DNA of 64,000 bases. Origin: Paramacrobiotus metropolitanus. Lineage: Eukaryota; Tardigrada; Eutardigrada; Parachela; Macrobiotidae. Position 1 is the stretch's first letter. Each line of letters opens with the position of its first letter. Made by a program: the position numbers and the translations under genes. The DNA lies in NCBI RefSeq assembly GCF_019649055.1, contig NW_026570224.1, forward strand, positions 1,178,001-1,242,000, given 5' to 3'. Positions 26,995 to 40,539 of the stretch are shown piece by piece. The notes under the pieces were generated by a model that saw only the letters and a list, made by a program, of their open reading frames with translations, was not told the origin of the DNA and did not search any database.

Positions 26995-29900
26995 TCAAGC
27001 ACACCTTTTTGTCCCTTTGGAAGATACATCACTAAGCTGTTCGGAATTGAGGCAAAGATCGATGTGTTGGTTCAGCTGAACGAAATCTGGATCTGTCTGA
27101 ACCGTCTGTGCACAATTCGGACACTCAATAGATATTGCCGGCGCCAACGTGTTTTGATCGACTCCTGGCGAAATCACACTGCACTCGTTAACTTCTTCGT
27201 CCAATTGCATTATGGGGGATTCAATCTCTGTATGAGCACCGTCAGTGTCGTGAACTGGACTGCTTTCGTCGATTTGTTTTGCAGGTACCAAAAACTGCGA
27301 AATGCTCTTTTGTTTAAATTTATCATCAGCCGCAGCAACATCCTGTAACTGGGATACTCTCACGCCTGGACAAACACACCACGCGTAATTAGCACTAAGG
27401 CAGAAATTACTGTAAAGCGGAGCATTCTGTCGTCATTCGGCATTTCGTCACATATTCGGCAATCTTCTCACCCATTAACCGTAAGCGCAGTTTCCCATTT
27501 GCGTTCCGGATTTCCGTTTCCAGCAGTTTCTTAGCAATCGGGTAAATTTCATCCGCATGTCCGATCAGACGAGGCACAGAATTAGCGCGAGTATAGGTTT
27601 CAAATGTGATTAACTTGAGCTTAATGGTTACGCATCTTCCCTGTATAAGACATGCCGACTGCAGAATCTGCAGGCTAATTTTTCACGCCAATATTTTGCA
27701 TAATAACGTGAGCAACGGCTTACGCATATGTTTTTCTCTTCCATGGATTCTCCCAAATCTTCCGTAAGCTCTTCCAGTTTCTTAAACAGATCTTCTGGTT
27801 TCCACAGTTCTCGGAATGTTCTAAAAAAGCGATAAAAGTAAAAAATATGCCTAAATCTGAAGGGAAAGTTCTGGCAAAAACTGAGTTCCGAATTTAACAA
27901 AAGAATCATAAAACAACACAATCTGCACAACTGTCAACATCACAAAATAGTTGTGCGAGACCTGGAGTAAACGCCCAGATACAACGATCCACGTACGGTA
28001 AATTGTAAACGCAAACAATTAACTCACACTTTACTGGCGCCAGTCACACAGGCTGCGATTATGAAAACCAACAGTCTGAACCAAGTGAAAATTACCTTTC
28101 CGTGCTGATGCTCTTACGCTCATCATCGTTATCCAAGACAGTAGACCCTATCCCCAGTGACACCCGCAAGAAATGCTCCAGGGATAAATCAGAAAACACC
28201 AACGCCTGTGTAAATAAGTGATTGATTTCACACAGTGCTAAGCTGTTTCCACTGACAGCGTCCTTAATTCCCCATTGTTATGCATGAAAGACTCACCAGA
28301 ATGTCTCCCTTCGTATTCAAATCACCGCATGTTGTTACACCTAGTGCAGTTAAAATCTCCTCCGTTGCCGCACCGATACCTGGTACCTAAATCATATTCA
28401 AAATCCGTAAAAAGAAATAACAAAAGGAAACAGACTATGATCAATGCGCAACCTTTACGGATGACGCATTTGCAGTGTACACAGTACACCCACATTAGTT
28501 TGCTCAAATGAAATCAGTCAACGAAAAACAACGGGGTTGCCTACCTTTCGCACTGGGAGATCACGAATGAACTCCAAAATCACATCTCTAACTGAAGGCA
28601 GTTGATATTGACCGTTGGGTTTGTTCTTATCCGTACAGATCTTGGCAAGCCTACAACCATATGAACCTACTGCAGCACCATGCAAACTAATACTTATACC
28701 GTATTCGTACACGAAATTTATTACTGCATATTACTGAATTTATACGTATCAGAACTCTTAAAAATTCTGTGTTATTTTTAGTGACTAGGACCATATTAGT
28801 AAACTATCAGTCAATTAATACAAAACGAGACTGAGAAAACTGTGATATGAAAAATCAATAACAAAGGTAAAAAGCAAATGATTATGAATTCGTTGATTTT
28901 TGCAGGAAAACCATACATCGTGTTACAAGAAATCCCAGCGCTGCAGGTTAAGGATGTTTTCTGAAAGATTCTTATTCGCAGCTCATGTACAGCACCATCC
29001 GCATCCACCCCGGCAACAATCTTCTCAGCTGGACGCCCACACCGGGGACAGCATGATTCTATTTCCGCCCCACTGTCTGGATGAATCGGGTCAATCGATG
29101 CTTTCTTTTCAGTTAAATACAAGCAGTCGCACTGCCACACCGTGCGCTGAGCTTCCGAAAACTGACTTCGCCTGTGGAGATGATCCGTAATGTCAAGGTA
29201 CGCTTCGTCCAGCGATGCCGAAACGAAGTTGGGATCGTATTCCGCGAACAGCTGTCGTACGATTCGACCCACATCTTGATATTTCACGAAATTCGGTGGA
29301 ATGATTATGAGATCAGGGCAGAGCTTTTTGGCTAGAAATCCCGGTTGAGCGGCGCGCACGCCGTATCGCCTGGCCACGTAATTTGACGTAGATAACATTG
29401 CTAAAAAGCATAAAAATTATCGCTACGAAAGCGAAAAATTAAAACAAATCTGGAAAAAGACACAGGCGTTAAATTTATTTACTTAACTATTTTTCCTGAC
29501 TGAGCCGCCACTAATCGCACATCTCAAATTTTCCATTTACATATGAATTAAAACAATTCCCATTTAATTTTTCTTCTGTTGAGCAAGAAACTGATTTAAA
29601 TGCCAAAACTTGTACCAACCATTTGGCATTAATTAAAAGCAACAAGGATTCATCGCGTCGAGGGTTTAAATCAAACCAGCACATCAAAACCATAATAAAA
29701 AATCAAATTAAAAAAATTTTTTTACCAAATCCACTAACCGTTCTATCGTAGTAGACTAGTAGTTGTCCAGTGCGTCAGAAAAAATACTATTACAAAAAAA
29801 AGATGAGATTAACTTACACGAACATCCAACAGCTACAGGCTTGGTTTTAAGCTGAGGATTATCGCGCATTTCCACCGCCGCAAAGAACATATCCATGTCC

Positions 29901-30361
29901 ACATGCACGATTGTGCGGCTCAAATCCCGCTCGTCTTCCAATTCTTCAATAAGCCTCTTGGCCTACAACACCAAATCTAAGTAAATATTTGGGCTAAACA
30001 CTGACGTAACGACAAACGTTTTAAATCTTGCACGTATGATTGCCCGTATTGTGGCATTCGTCATCTAGAGAATAACAACTTAATAAAACAGTGTACATAT
30101 GCTGATATGCAGTTCTAAAATGCATACCTTCCGTTCCGCTTCTGCGAAGTCCTCCGCTGACGCTTTCGCCAAAACGTCCTTTTTCGAGGCAATCCTTTCC
30201 TCTATCAACTTATGTTTAACCTTCTTATTTTCGTGAAATAGAGAACCTTTGGAGGCCTCCGTAAGGATTCGACTAATATCGTCTTTGGAAAGTCCATCCA
30301 TCTGCGAAAGACCCGCTTTGTTGTCGTTTAAACGGAACATGCCCCCGCTGAAATCGGCCAT
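26995..30361 (-). CDS. POLK: DNA polymerase kappa (Y-family translesion polymerase)
   Basis: Nine exons in phase: 30361-30128, 29962-29818, 29400-28917, 28650-28545, 28386-28297, 28205-28096, 27820-27724, 27658-27472 and 27365-26995, giving 607 aa. Landmarks in order: LNDNKAG of the N-clasp, [12 protein letters not shown] with metal ligands Asp100/Asp102, [15 protein letters not shown], the second catalytic motif SLDEAYLD (Asp191-Glu192), [10 protein letters not shown], the helix-hairpin-helix [16 protein letters not shown] and DERKSIS, then the little finger through RCVTIKLK and LRLRLMGVRVSQ. The C-terminus has one C2HC ubiquitin-binding zinc finger: Cys566, Cys569, His585 and Cys589. The enzyme extends DNA past bulky lesions in the nucleus. 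It is shorter than the vertebrate protein, which carries two such fingers. An insert in the palm at about 217-247 carries Cys217, 219, 243, 244 and 247. The neighbouring plus-strand frames are antisense shadows. Confidence 0.96.
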
Positions 30362-31908
30362 TGTATATCGGGAACTGGGATCGTCAACCCCAGTTCACCG
30401 TGCGGAAGCCACAAAATACTCCAAGAGAATTCTCAACCTTTAGAACTAATAAAACAGAACTGAATTATGTTTTCGGTGTCTGTATAATAGTACCGAACCA
30501 ATAATTATTTCAGTAACACCATTAATTTAGTTGTTGGCGAAAGCGGGAACTGAGCAGTGAGCACAGCTGCACGGCATGTAATAGGCTAATAGCGACACAT
30601 GGCAATGAAACACTGTCGCCCGACTGCGGTGGTGCTCGCGGTATTCGGTACCAAGAAAGTTGTAAGTACTTGAGTCTACTTCCAAAACGGAAAAATTGTT
30701 GAAAGTTATACTTTCACAGCTGATGTGATAAACTACTTATTAATAATATTAGTTAACGTTCAAAAACAACTTACTAAAAAGAATTTCACAATACATGTGT
30801 TATGTAAGTATCAGTAGAACACAGGCAAGCTTCCTTCTCGTGGTCGTTCCCTTTTAGCGTATGTGTTTGAAAACGTGCCCTTATACAGCTGCTCACTTGC
30901 CTTCCATAGAATTTCAAGTTGATTATTAATCGTAAGTACTGATACAACGAAAGATACACTATTTGCACTTGTTGCCATCTGCATGAACTGCAGTTTCAGC
31001 ATAATCAAAGCAGAATAATCACGTCGACGAATGTACTATTGCTGCCAGTGTGAGGTTGTCAAAATGGACCGAAATATTATAAATTTTCGAAAATACTGTA
31101 CACGTATTGTTGTAGTGGTATCTGACTGCAAGAGTTCCGCGTATAACCGCAACATTACTGCATAAATCGCAGTATTGCATAGGTATATGACAACTATACC
31201 AGCTACTTTCAGAAAAGGTCATGATTATCGAAGGTTATGACATCGATGTCGAAGTCGTAACTGCGCAGCTGCGCGCATGCATTTCACGTTTCTAAGAATC
31301 AAGCAATCTTTTCTTGTTAGTAAATTAAAAAATAATTAAGACCACCTGTGCGTCCACCATATACGGCTGTTAGTTAGTTGCATTACGCGCACGAAAGCGA
31401 ACGGGTGGATTATTGCATGTTGGAGTCGGTTTCCCTTTTCTCATATCCTTTTAATCTGGTTAATGAACATCGATCCATGCAAGCGTATGCCGGCCGGCAG
31501 TAAATCTACCTGGGTTTCTTTCTTCGGAGCATTTCTATTTCCATCAATCACCTATTCTATGATTAATCACAAGATGATACAGTGAAAAGCAGAACGAATA
31601 ATATAACATCCTATTCCACCAGATCAATACGTCGTCTATAACAGAGTAGAATCGTATTTATCGTCATCATTATTTTTGAATTTGTTCATCAAGATATCCA
31701 TCCGTTCTGTGATTAGTAAATTACTGAGATTCGGTCCACCGTATGCTAAGATATCACGTGATGGGCATTACAGTAATGAATTTGGGGAGCCATTTTGCCA
31801 CGATTATCTATCATGTAAAATTAAGACTGTTTCGGAAAACCACGACTGTTACTGTACGCATCCATAAATATTAATAATCAGGATCACAACTAATCATGCT
31901 TATTGACG
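30362..31908. other. Intergenic region between POLK and the guanylate cyclase pair
   Basis: Divergent upstream regions. No exon could be supported; short minus-strand frames at 30786-31222 lack features or splice context. Confidence 0.4.
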
Positions 31909-34900
31909 ATGATCCTTCTAATTGGCTTTTGGTTTGTAATCGCTAATTTGGCCATATCTTCGCTTGCGCATTTGAATATTGTGTCGGTGACACTCGGTGG
32001 ATTTCCTTCCTATCGATATGGATTAACCGCTCCCACTTACGACATTGCCTTGGAGGATGCGATGACCACGTATCCCGACATTCTTCGAAATGTTTCGTCG
32101 TATTTGTTTCTATAGCATAGGACGGACGAAAAACTGCGAAGAGGAAGAAGACTTAATTCATAATCAAATAGGATTTATTTATCAAAATCTAACTGCAATG
32201 CGTGGCACTCCCACGATAATACAAACTTCCGGTAGGTTAAACCATGAAACACCTAACTTTGACGAGCAGTGACTTTCAAATTTCCACTGCTGAATTTATT
32301 AGTCATAGAGTCGGTGTTATAATTACACATTAAAATAAAAAGAATACCTAAAGTGTTGTTCGAAAAAAAATCGAAAAAACACGTGATTTTGGATGTTTTA
32401 TCATATGCATAATTTACGCGTAGGTTGCGACTCCGTTGCTTTCACGTTAGGAGATTTTGCCCGTGAGCTGGATCTGCCCCTCGTCATAAGGTAAGTAAGC
32501 TATAAGTTGTCAGTGCTGTTCGCCAGCAATAGTTTCGCGATTTCGCCAACAATTTCCTATGCGTTTTAAAAACTATCTCTTGGCGAAAGGTGATGAGACG
32601 CGGGTCGAAAAGACTGAATAATATGAGAAAATCATGCAAATGCCGTATTCTCCAAGTTAATTGGATTTTCTGTAGGGAACAAATGTTACAAAAGTCATTA
32701 CCGGGAACAGCATTTTTAACTTTTGCAGTTTAATAATAATCGGGATATCAGTTATTTATTGTTAAGATACATAGGTTGTAAATGGCACAAGGAATTAGGG
32801 TGCATTTTGTTTTCAGCACTGCCGGCAATCCTGAACTTTTCAGCGATATTCGTTTCCCAACAGTGATTGGCTTTGGCCCGGCCGATCATTCCATGCTGGC
32901 TCATGCTGCATTGCGATTTCTACAGAATTATAACTGGACCACTGTAACATTATTGTGCGCCAGGCCTAGGGACAGTGAGAAATTATCCCCATTTGATAAA
33001 TCTACCTGCAACACGTTGGAAAAGCACCTGAAAGCCCATCCGCTTGACTATGATGTCCACATTCTAGGATTTAACCCGGAAAACACTACCAGCTATCTCT
33101 CTATTCTCCAGAACATAAGACGACAATCTAGAGGTAAGCAAGCAAATCAATCTTGACACGCCTGTATATTTATATATGTACGAATGGTAAGAAAAACCTT
33201 GTTGTGCTAATATTTGCTTTTTACAGATTATATATATTGGATGAATGCACGAAATTCTCATATGTTTTTATTTTTATAGTTGTCTTTCTATCGTGTGCGA
33301 TTTCAATTCTGCGACCAATTATGGTAACTTTTTGCCCAATCATGTGTCACATTACATGCTCGCACTATTAATTCAAACCACGTACAGATATCCGCTATTA
33401 AAACAAATTCCATATATGTTTATAAAAATGCTGTGTTTTCGTTGCAGTCGGCAGCGCACGCGCTGGGAATGACCAAAGGAGACTACGTATGTGCATAATA
33501 CAGTAAATCGAATGCTATGTAAATATTGTCGCTGATTATTAGTGGTTTTTGCGTGTGATTTAAGTTTCAGCCATCATAAGAATAATATATTAAGGGATAG
33601 GTGGATGCCTGATTTTGAGGATGGTGATCATAAGATTTCAAAAAAAAACGTTTCTAAATTACATAATTTCTTTACGCACGCTATCCAGTGCACAGAGCCG
33701 TTAGGTAAACGTATGACCAAACTGCAATATTACTGAGAAAATGATCTGTAAAGTCAAAGTAATTGCTTTCGACTGCACGAAACCAAAACATCCATTTTTT
33801 TATAAAATTTTTGTTATCGGGCTCTTCAGATTTATCCGTTCTAAGTTAACAATCCGTAAACCGGCCAAGGAGTTTAGAACCCAAGAAACGCGGAGGCGAA
33901 GCCGAGGCTGTTTCTTGTAAGGTATAAGGTAATATAAGGTACTATAAGTAAGTAAACTATAAGTTGTCAGTGCTGTTCGACAGCAATAGTTTCGCGATTT
34001 CGCCAACAATTTCCTATGCGTTTTAAAAACAATCTCTTGGCGAAAGGTGATGAGACGCAGGTCGAAAACACTGAATAATATGAGAAAATCATGCAAATGC
34101 CGTATTCTCCAAGTTAATTGGATTTTCTGTAGGGAACAAATGTTACAAAAGTCATTACCGGGAACAGCATTTTTTAACTTTTGCAGTTTAATAATAATCG
34201 GGATACCAGTTATTTATTGTTAAGATACATAGGTTGTAAATGGCACAAGGAATTAGGGTGCATTTTGTTTTCAGCACTGCCGGCAATCCTGAACTTTTCA
34301 GCGATATTCGTTTCCCAACAGTGATTGGCTTTGGCCCGGCCGATCATTCCATGCTGGCTCATGCTGCATTGCGATTTCTACAGAATTATAACTGGACCAC
34401 TGTAACATTATTGTGCGCCAGGCCTAGGGACAGTGAGAAATTATCCCCATTTGATAAATCTACCTGCAACACGTTGGAAAAGCACCTGAAAGCCCATCCG
34501 CTTGACTATGATGTCCACATTCTAGGATTTAACCCGGAAAACACTACCAGCTATCTCTCTATTCTCCAGAACATAAGACGACAATCTAGAGGTAAGCAAG
34601 CAAATCAATCTTGTCACGCCTGTATATCTATATATGTACGAATGGTAAGAAAAACCTTGTTGTGCTAATATTTGCTTTTTACAGATTATATATATTGGAT
34701 GAATGCACGAAATTCTCATATGTTTTTATTTTTATAGTTGTCTTTCTATCGTGTGCGATTTCAATTCTGCGACCAATTATGGTAACTTTTTACCCAATCA
34801 TATGTCACATTACATGCTCGCACTATTAATTCAAACCACGTACAGATATCCGCTATTAAAACAAATTCCATATATGTTTATAAAAATGCTGTGTTTTCGT

Positions 34901-37900
34901 TGCAGTCGGCAGCGCACGCGCTGGGAATGACCAAAGGAGACTACGTATGTGCATAATACAGTAAATCGAATGCTATGTAAATATTGTCGCTGATTATTAG
35001 TGGTTTTTGCGTGTGATTTAAGCCAGCCACATCATAAGAATAATATATTAAGGGATAGGTGGATGCCTGATTTTGAGGATGGTGATCATAAGATTTCAAA
35101 AAAACGTTTCTAAATTACATAATTTCTTTACGCACGTGTTGATCATGGGCAAACTCATTTTCGTAGGTATTTCTTTCGCCACAGAGCGTCGCATATCAGA
35201 GACAAACCAAACGGCCGTGGTCGGCTAGTGATACCAATGATGATGTACGACTTGAAAAGTAGAAAACTATAATTATCTGGATACATGATTAATTCTGTTG
35301 ACATTATATGTAACTGCAGAATCATTGCAATGCCCTTTTGTTTGTAAAGGAGATATTATTGGCTTATCGATCGCTAATAATTTACAACATCATGGAGCCG
35401 GACTGGCAGAAATCGGGAGTTCTCATGGACCGCATTGCTTTCGCTGCTGCTAGCAATTATGAGAAAACTCGAGTCAACCTGACCGAAGTGAGCAAGGCAA
35501 AAAAACCAATTTATACGTATCGTATAAATACATAATTATCAGTGGTGCAGTAACATTCTTTTGGCATAATATAAGTATTGTTATAGGAACATTATTACAG
35601 GACATTTTACTGTACTGCTTAACAAGACAATCAAATATAGCTGCGGATGCTAATGCTACCGGCTTTGTGTAATGATTAAATTTTACGTCCTTGGTATACA
35701 AGTATATTTACACCTTTAACTCAGCTTGTTCGAACTGGTATTTTTCGTAAAATGTTAATAAAATGTTAATTAGGGGCATATTGTTTTAGATTAACATGTT
35801 AAATCTTGCGGCGTACGAAGGCTTCATGGCCAGTGCCCAGATGCTTAATGAGTACCTGAAAACTGAGAAACGCCAAAACTTTTCGGGTGCATCATTTGCG
35901 CAGATGTTTGCTGAAAGGAGATTCTCTTTTGTAACGGAAGAGGTTCGACTTAGCGACGCTGTTGCCCGAAACCCAGATATAATTTTTCGACGCTTTTCCT
36001 ACCGTACTAAAGATTTTGAGGTAATTTTGTCCTCCGTACATATGCATAAAAAGTTTTGCTATTCGGTTTGATGATTGATAATATTATAATGTAGAAAACA
36101 TGGCGATTCATTGCCTTTTTGGATACACTGGAGGCAGTCTCCGATCTAGCCGAAAGCTGGCCAGGAGATAGTCCACCGCCAAACCGTCCTGCCTGTGGTT
36201 ATATTGATGAATCATGTGATGTTCTGAAAGGTCAGCCTTTAGTAAAGTAAAAAAATTGCCGTGTAACTTGTAATGCATATCGTGGGTATACAGTGTCTTA
36301 CGCAGTTATCATTAATTACTCCTGCATGATGTAAGCAGTACATCATAGTCTCACAGATGCCACTTTGTTTAGGGTGCAAGCTGTATTGCGTAATCTGATT
36401 AATATACATATAGAAGTATATATAGATATACTGATAACTGGCAATGTGTTATCCAACGATCGCTGTAGTAGTCAACCGCCATAATTAATAAGAGGGAGCT
36501 TTAACTCTGCACCCGGGATGCGGTCGTTAGGAGCGTCTTCGCCAACTTAGAATGAAATGTCAAAGGATATAAACTCAAATTAAATATAATTCAATTAATT
36601 GCTTTAATTTTCGTTGTCTCAGCTGAATTATGACTGTCCTAATAGTTTCACAAATCCTGGTAAGAAGCTAGGAGAGGTGTCCTGTAAATGATCCCTATAC
36701 TTTGCGATATTATGCAGTTACATACTATACGTATTTTGCTGTTAACTATGAGAAAAATTGTTTCAGGCCAGAGATTTATCCTTTCGGTGGTTATTCCCGT
36801 GGTGCTAGCTACATTATTTCTGAGCAGCGTGGGTGTGTTTTTCGTAATTCGGTACGTTCGGAGTGGGTCAAGAACCTGAACAGCCAGCAGATTTAATGGG
36901 AGGTTATATATATCACATCGTGCGCTTCTGTTTGATTTTAGGCGCATCAATAGTTTGGGGCAAAAAAACCTCGCCTGTCGGTGGCTGTTGGATGCAGCCT
37001 CCTTTGTCCTCTATGACCTTTCCCACGCCCTCCGCATGGGTTTAGTAGAATCACTGACAAACCCAACAGGAGTAACTCTGAAGAAGCGTATTACACATGG
37101 ATATGGTGAAAAATGATGGTGCATGGCAAAGACATCGTTTTTGTTGATAATATAATGGAACATCCTAACAAGCTCCTTGACCATTTCACCTGCGTGAGCG
37201 ATATTGCTTCTGCAGTAAGTGAGCCACTGTTCGCCCAGCTAAATTTCCTCCGTTCTAAAGTACTGTATCATTTTGTTGCATACATAAAATATAAAATTTT
37301 ACGATAACAGATAAATTATTAATTGTGTGGTCTGTTGGAGTTCCTTATAAATTTCCCTTTGCAACAACCGTAGATAGCCACCCTTTCCCATCGCAATGTT
37401 GGCTACTTTTACGGGATTCTCATGAACGGATTTTCGATATCATCAGTCTGGCGGTATGGAAGCAATGGATCGCTCCGTCACTTTCTGGACGCTGATTTGT
37501 ATCCAGTTGATTCTACTGTTAAATTTTCCTTATGCTGGGACATATTATCGGTGATCAGTGCTTGGTGCTTGCTATTAAGTGAATAAGTGCAGTGCCGTAA
37601 ACTTACATGGAAAGACCCGCATGTTTACATGTAGTCATGTACTACTAATCGTACAATAACTATTTATGTACTGTACCAGTATTATAATATCTGCTAATTC
37701 CGTGTAATTCAGTAATTCAACCCGGCAAAAGTTTTTGTATGAATGTGGTAACATATCGATATTTACAGGGATTGCATCATCTTCAAAGCTGTCCAAGAAT
37801 AAAATGCCACGGGAGCTTATCCAGTTTAACCTGCATGGTGGATGACCGACTGTCGCTTCAGTTAGTGGGAATAGGTTCCCGTGATTTACGGAGAATTGTT

Positions 37901-40539
37901 ATCAGTGCTCTGCTATCAAAACATGGGAAGTCACATGACCATGTAGCACCCCAGTCGGTATTTGATTTATGGCTGGCTCCAGAACTTTTACTTAATCCGC
38001 TGGCGGTCTCCACCGAGTCTGGTGATATGTTCAGCCTAGCTATTGTGATTGGTGAAATTTGGAGCAACCAGTATCCCCTCAAAGTGCCCCTCCGAAAACC
38101 TCTAGCGCTGCAAGGTTAGCAGTTTGAATTTTAAGTAGCTACTAGCTAGTTTGTTTATATAGATTGAGCATACTTGAATTACGGAAGTCATGAAATAAAT
38201 TTTAACCGAGATAAATGGACGTTAAGTTTTTCTTGTGTGAGTGATATATTGTGACAATTATTATTGACAGGACGTTTGCAATATAAACTGCTTTATGTAC
38301 CTTCGCACCGCTCTGTTATTTTGATACGATGGCACAGCTAACCACTATATATAAGTTCGTTTTATCACATTATACTTGAGTAATTTGTTTCATTAAATGA
38401 TTACTGTAAGCGAAAGACTGCGCACATTATGATATGCAGTATATGCGGTATTCACGTGTTACATCTGCGTTTTAATTAACCTATCCAAAGATTCGCAATC
38501 TGGTGTTTCCGTTCCTTGATATACAGTATGATGCGTTAATTACAATTAGAAGCCTTATGGAACCTGATTCCGACACCTGGAGGCAGCTGGCCTTCACGAA
38601 TATCTGTCAAGCGACCGGAAGTGCCTCCTCAACTGCATTCCGCCCTTTCTGCCTGCTTGAATACCGATCCGAATAAACGGCCTACTCTGAAAGATTTCAT
38701 AACGTTGATGATGGACCGCTATCCACGCGAGAACATAATGGACAATCTGTTTCGCCGGCTGGAATCATATGCGACGGAATTAGAAATTCGCATGCAGGAG
38801 CGTACAGCTGAACTACAGGAAGAAAAAGCCAAAACTGATGAAATCCTCTCCTTGCTAATGCCAAGGTAATTGATAAAAGCTCCTGAATACCGTGCTAGTA
38901 CGAAGTGTTTGTAAGCCTACAAAAATTTTATTATTAATAATATACATCGAGTAAGTCACACTGATAAGTCTGATTTTGAGCGTGCATTATATGACTAGAA
39001 TTATGTTATAGCTCAGTTGCCAAACTGCTTCGGAATCATCAAATAGTGCATCCAGAAATGTTTGAGTCGGCGACCGTGCTCTTCAGTAAAATTCCCAACT
39101 TTCTGATTATATGCAGCACATGGCCCGGCATTCACATTATTCAAATTTTGACAACCTTGTATCGAATTCTGGATGACCTTATTTATGCGCACGAAGTTTA
39201 CAAAGTCGAGGCTATTACTGATAGCTACATGGTTAGTAAGCCGCAATTCCGCTAGATTAAACTAGGTATTTTATAAACCCTGCATCTCAGAAAATCCTTT
39301 ATCTTTAAGGTCGCCAGTGGAATACCACAGCGAATAGGTACGCGCCATGCACTGGAAGCGTCACTTTTGGCAATCAGCTTTCTGGATGGTTGTAATGCAG
39401 AGCTTGGCAGTTCAGCCGAAATACCACAAAAACTGCAATTACAAATTGGCATACATTCCGGTATGCGCGTACAGTCTATAGCTATAAAATACATTAGATT
39501 CACATATTCTTTGCAGTACTAATAATGAATCGAGATTTAGTTGTAATACTGTACGCACTTACTCGTAATAACAATTATTTTATAGCAGAAATATTAAGAA
39601 TTTAAGGTCGACTACCGCGCGTCATATGAGCGATGCCATGCTTGATGTCTGGAAGCTTACAACTACGCAGTACTCTTGTTAAGCAAAATTCTTGTATTTT
39701 AGGACCCTGTGCGGCTGGTATTATTGGACACCGGCTCCCGAGATATTGTCTGTACGGAACGTTTTGAAAGCATAATAAATTTGTTGAAGCTATTTAAGTG
39801 TTGTGTGTATATACGCGTATGATCTAGAGTTCGCTGTAATTTTAAGACTATATAGCAGCTACATACTAGCAGGTGCTTCGAATTTTGCGTTCAGGAAGAA
39901 ACTGTGAAATTCACAGGTTTGGTGATACCGTGAACACTGCAAGCCGCATGCAGACTTACGGCGAAGGTCAGCTGGAATTTCTGCGATACACGTACTTTGT
40001 ATATGAGAGTTTCTCCGATATACCAGTATTATACGATTTTAGTAAACAAAATACACATTGGGCAACAAACAAAAGACCTACTGGATGACTACCCGTGCAG
40101 TAATTTTGACATCGTGGAAAGGGGAATTCTTAATATTAAGGTAAAACAGCAGCTTACAATCGTACTACAGTACAATAATATTGCTGTATTGATGTCTTAC
40201 GTACATATTGCATTATATGGCATATTGCATCATTTTGTAGATAAGTTGTAGAAAAACACACGATATTACACAATAAAATTTTTATGGATAATTTGATGCA
40301 AATGTTTGTACCGATATATAGGTGGCCTTTTAGGGTTTACTTTGGTAGCTGCGCATCTGTGATGTAAATATAATGCGCAAATTAATTAAACATACGTAAT
40401 AAGTTAGCGCCCGAAGAATTTCCATTTAGCAAGAGCGATTATGATTCAGAAATGTTTTGCACTGATAAATTTTTGCCTTTCTTAACAGGGAAAAGGAGAA
40501 GTGGATACATTCTGGCTGATACCAACCATAAAAATTTAA
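31909..40539 (+). CDS. Receptor-type guanylate cyclase A, likely catalytically impaired; frame broken in two places
   Basis: Twenty exons: 31909-32231, 32424-32490, 32817-33133, 33280-33323, 33448-33486, 35167-35244, 35350-35487, 35790-36020, 36095-36230, 36767-36851, 36942-37214, 37374-37550, 37769-38114, 38550-38865, 39012-39231, 39310-39460, 39703-39751, 39917-39966, 40043-40140 and 40489-40539. Product parts: signal peptide; ANF-receptor ligand-binding domain (FGPADH, LGMTKGDY); transmembrane segment (VVIPVVLATLFL); kinase-homology domain (HRNVGYFYG, WLAPELL); coiled coil ending EILSLLMPR; and a cyclase domain. The usual metal-binding FSDIVGF reads FSKIPNF, so the first Asp is Lys. The second metal Asp (ITDSYM), substrate Glu (YKVEA) and catalytic Asn/Arg (NTASRM) remain. 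Frame breaks occur in exon 1 near 32100 and at an A-run at 37109-37113. With both ignored the protein would be about 1057 aa, normal for the family. It is an old pseudogene, a signalling pseudo-cyclase or a gene with sequencing errors. Introns at 36231-36766 and 38115-38549 hold nothing recognisable. Confidence 0.8.
32486..33680 (+). repeat. Tandem duplication inside cyclase A, copy 1
   Basis: This copy starts at the exon 2 donor and contains exons 3-5 of cyclase A (32817-33133, 33280-33323, 33448-33486). It is repeated at about 33944-35136. I count roughly a dozen differences, all in noncoding parts as far as I can see; exon translations are identical. Confidence 0.9.
33944..35136 (+). repeat. 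Tandem duplication inside cyclase A, copy 2
   Basis: Exons 3'-5' lie at 34275-34591, 34738-34781 and 34906-34944 with the same splice sites and lengths (317, 44, 39). Exon 5 ends in phase 0 while exon 3' needs two bases from the preceding exon, so an mRNA containing both copies would be out of frame. Only one copy can be used in a given in-frame transcript. The 260-bp spacer 33681-33943 has no coding signal and ends in short ataaggta-type repeats. Confidence 0.9.

Noticed and set aside
29991-30050. Extra POLK exon on the minus strand reading [13 protein letters not shown]
   Set aside because: Direct joining of exons at 30128 and 29962 is in phase and matches the spacing of known Pol kappa proteins; this piece has no good donor.
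33230-33279. Extra exon in cyclase A after the TTTACAG near 33226
   Set aside because: It runs to a stop in phase and the paralog has no counterpart; exon 3 joins 33280 in phase.
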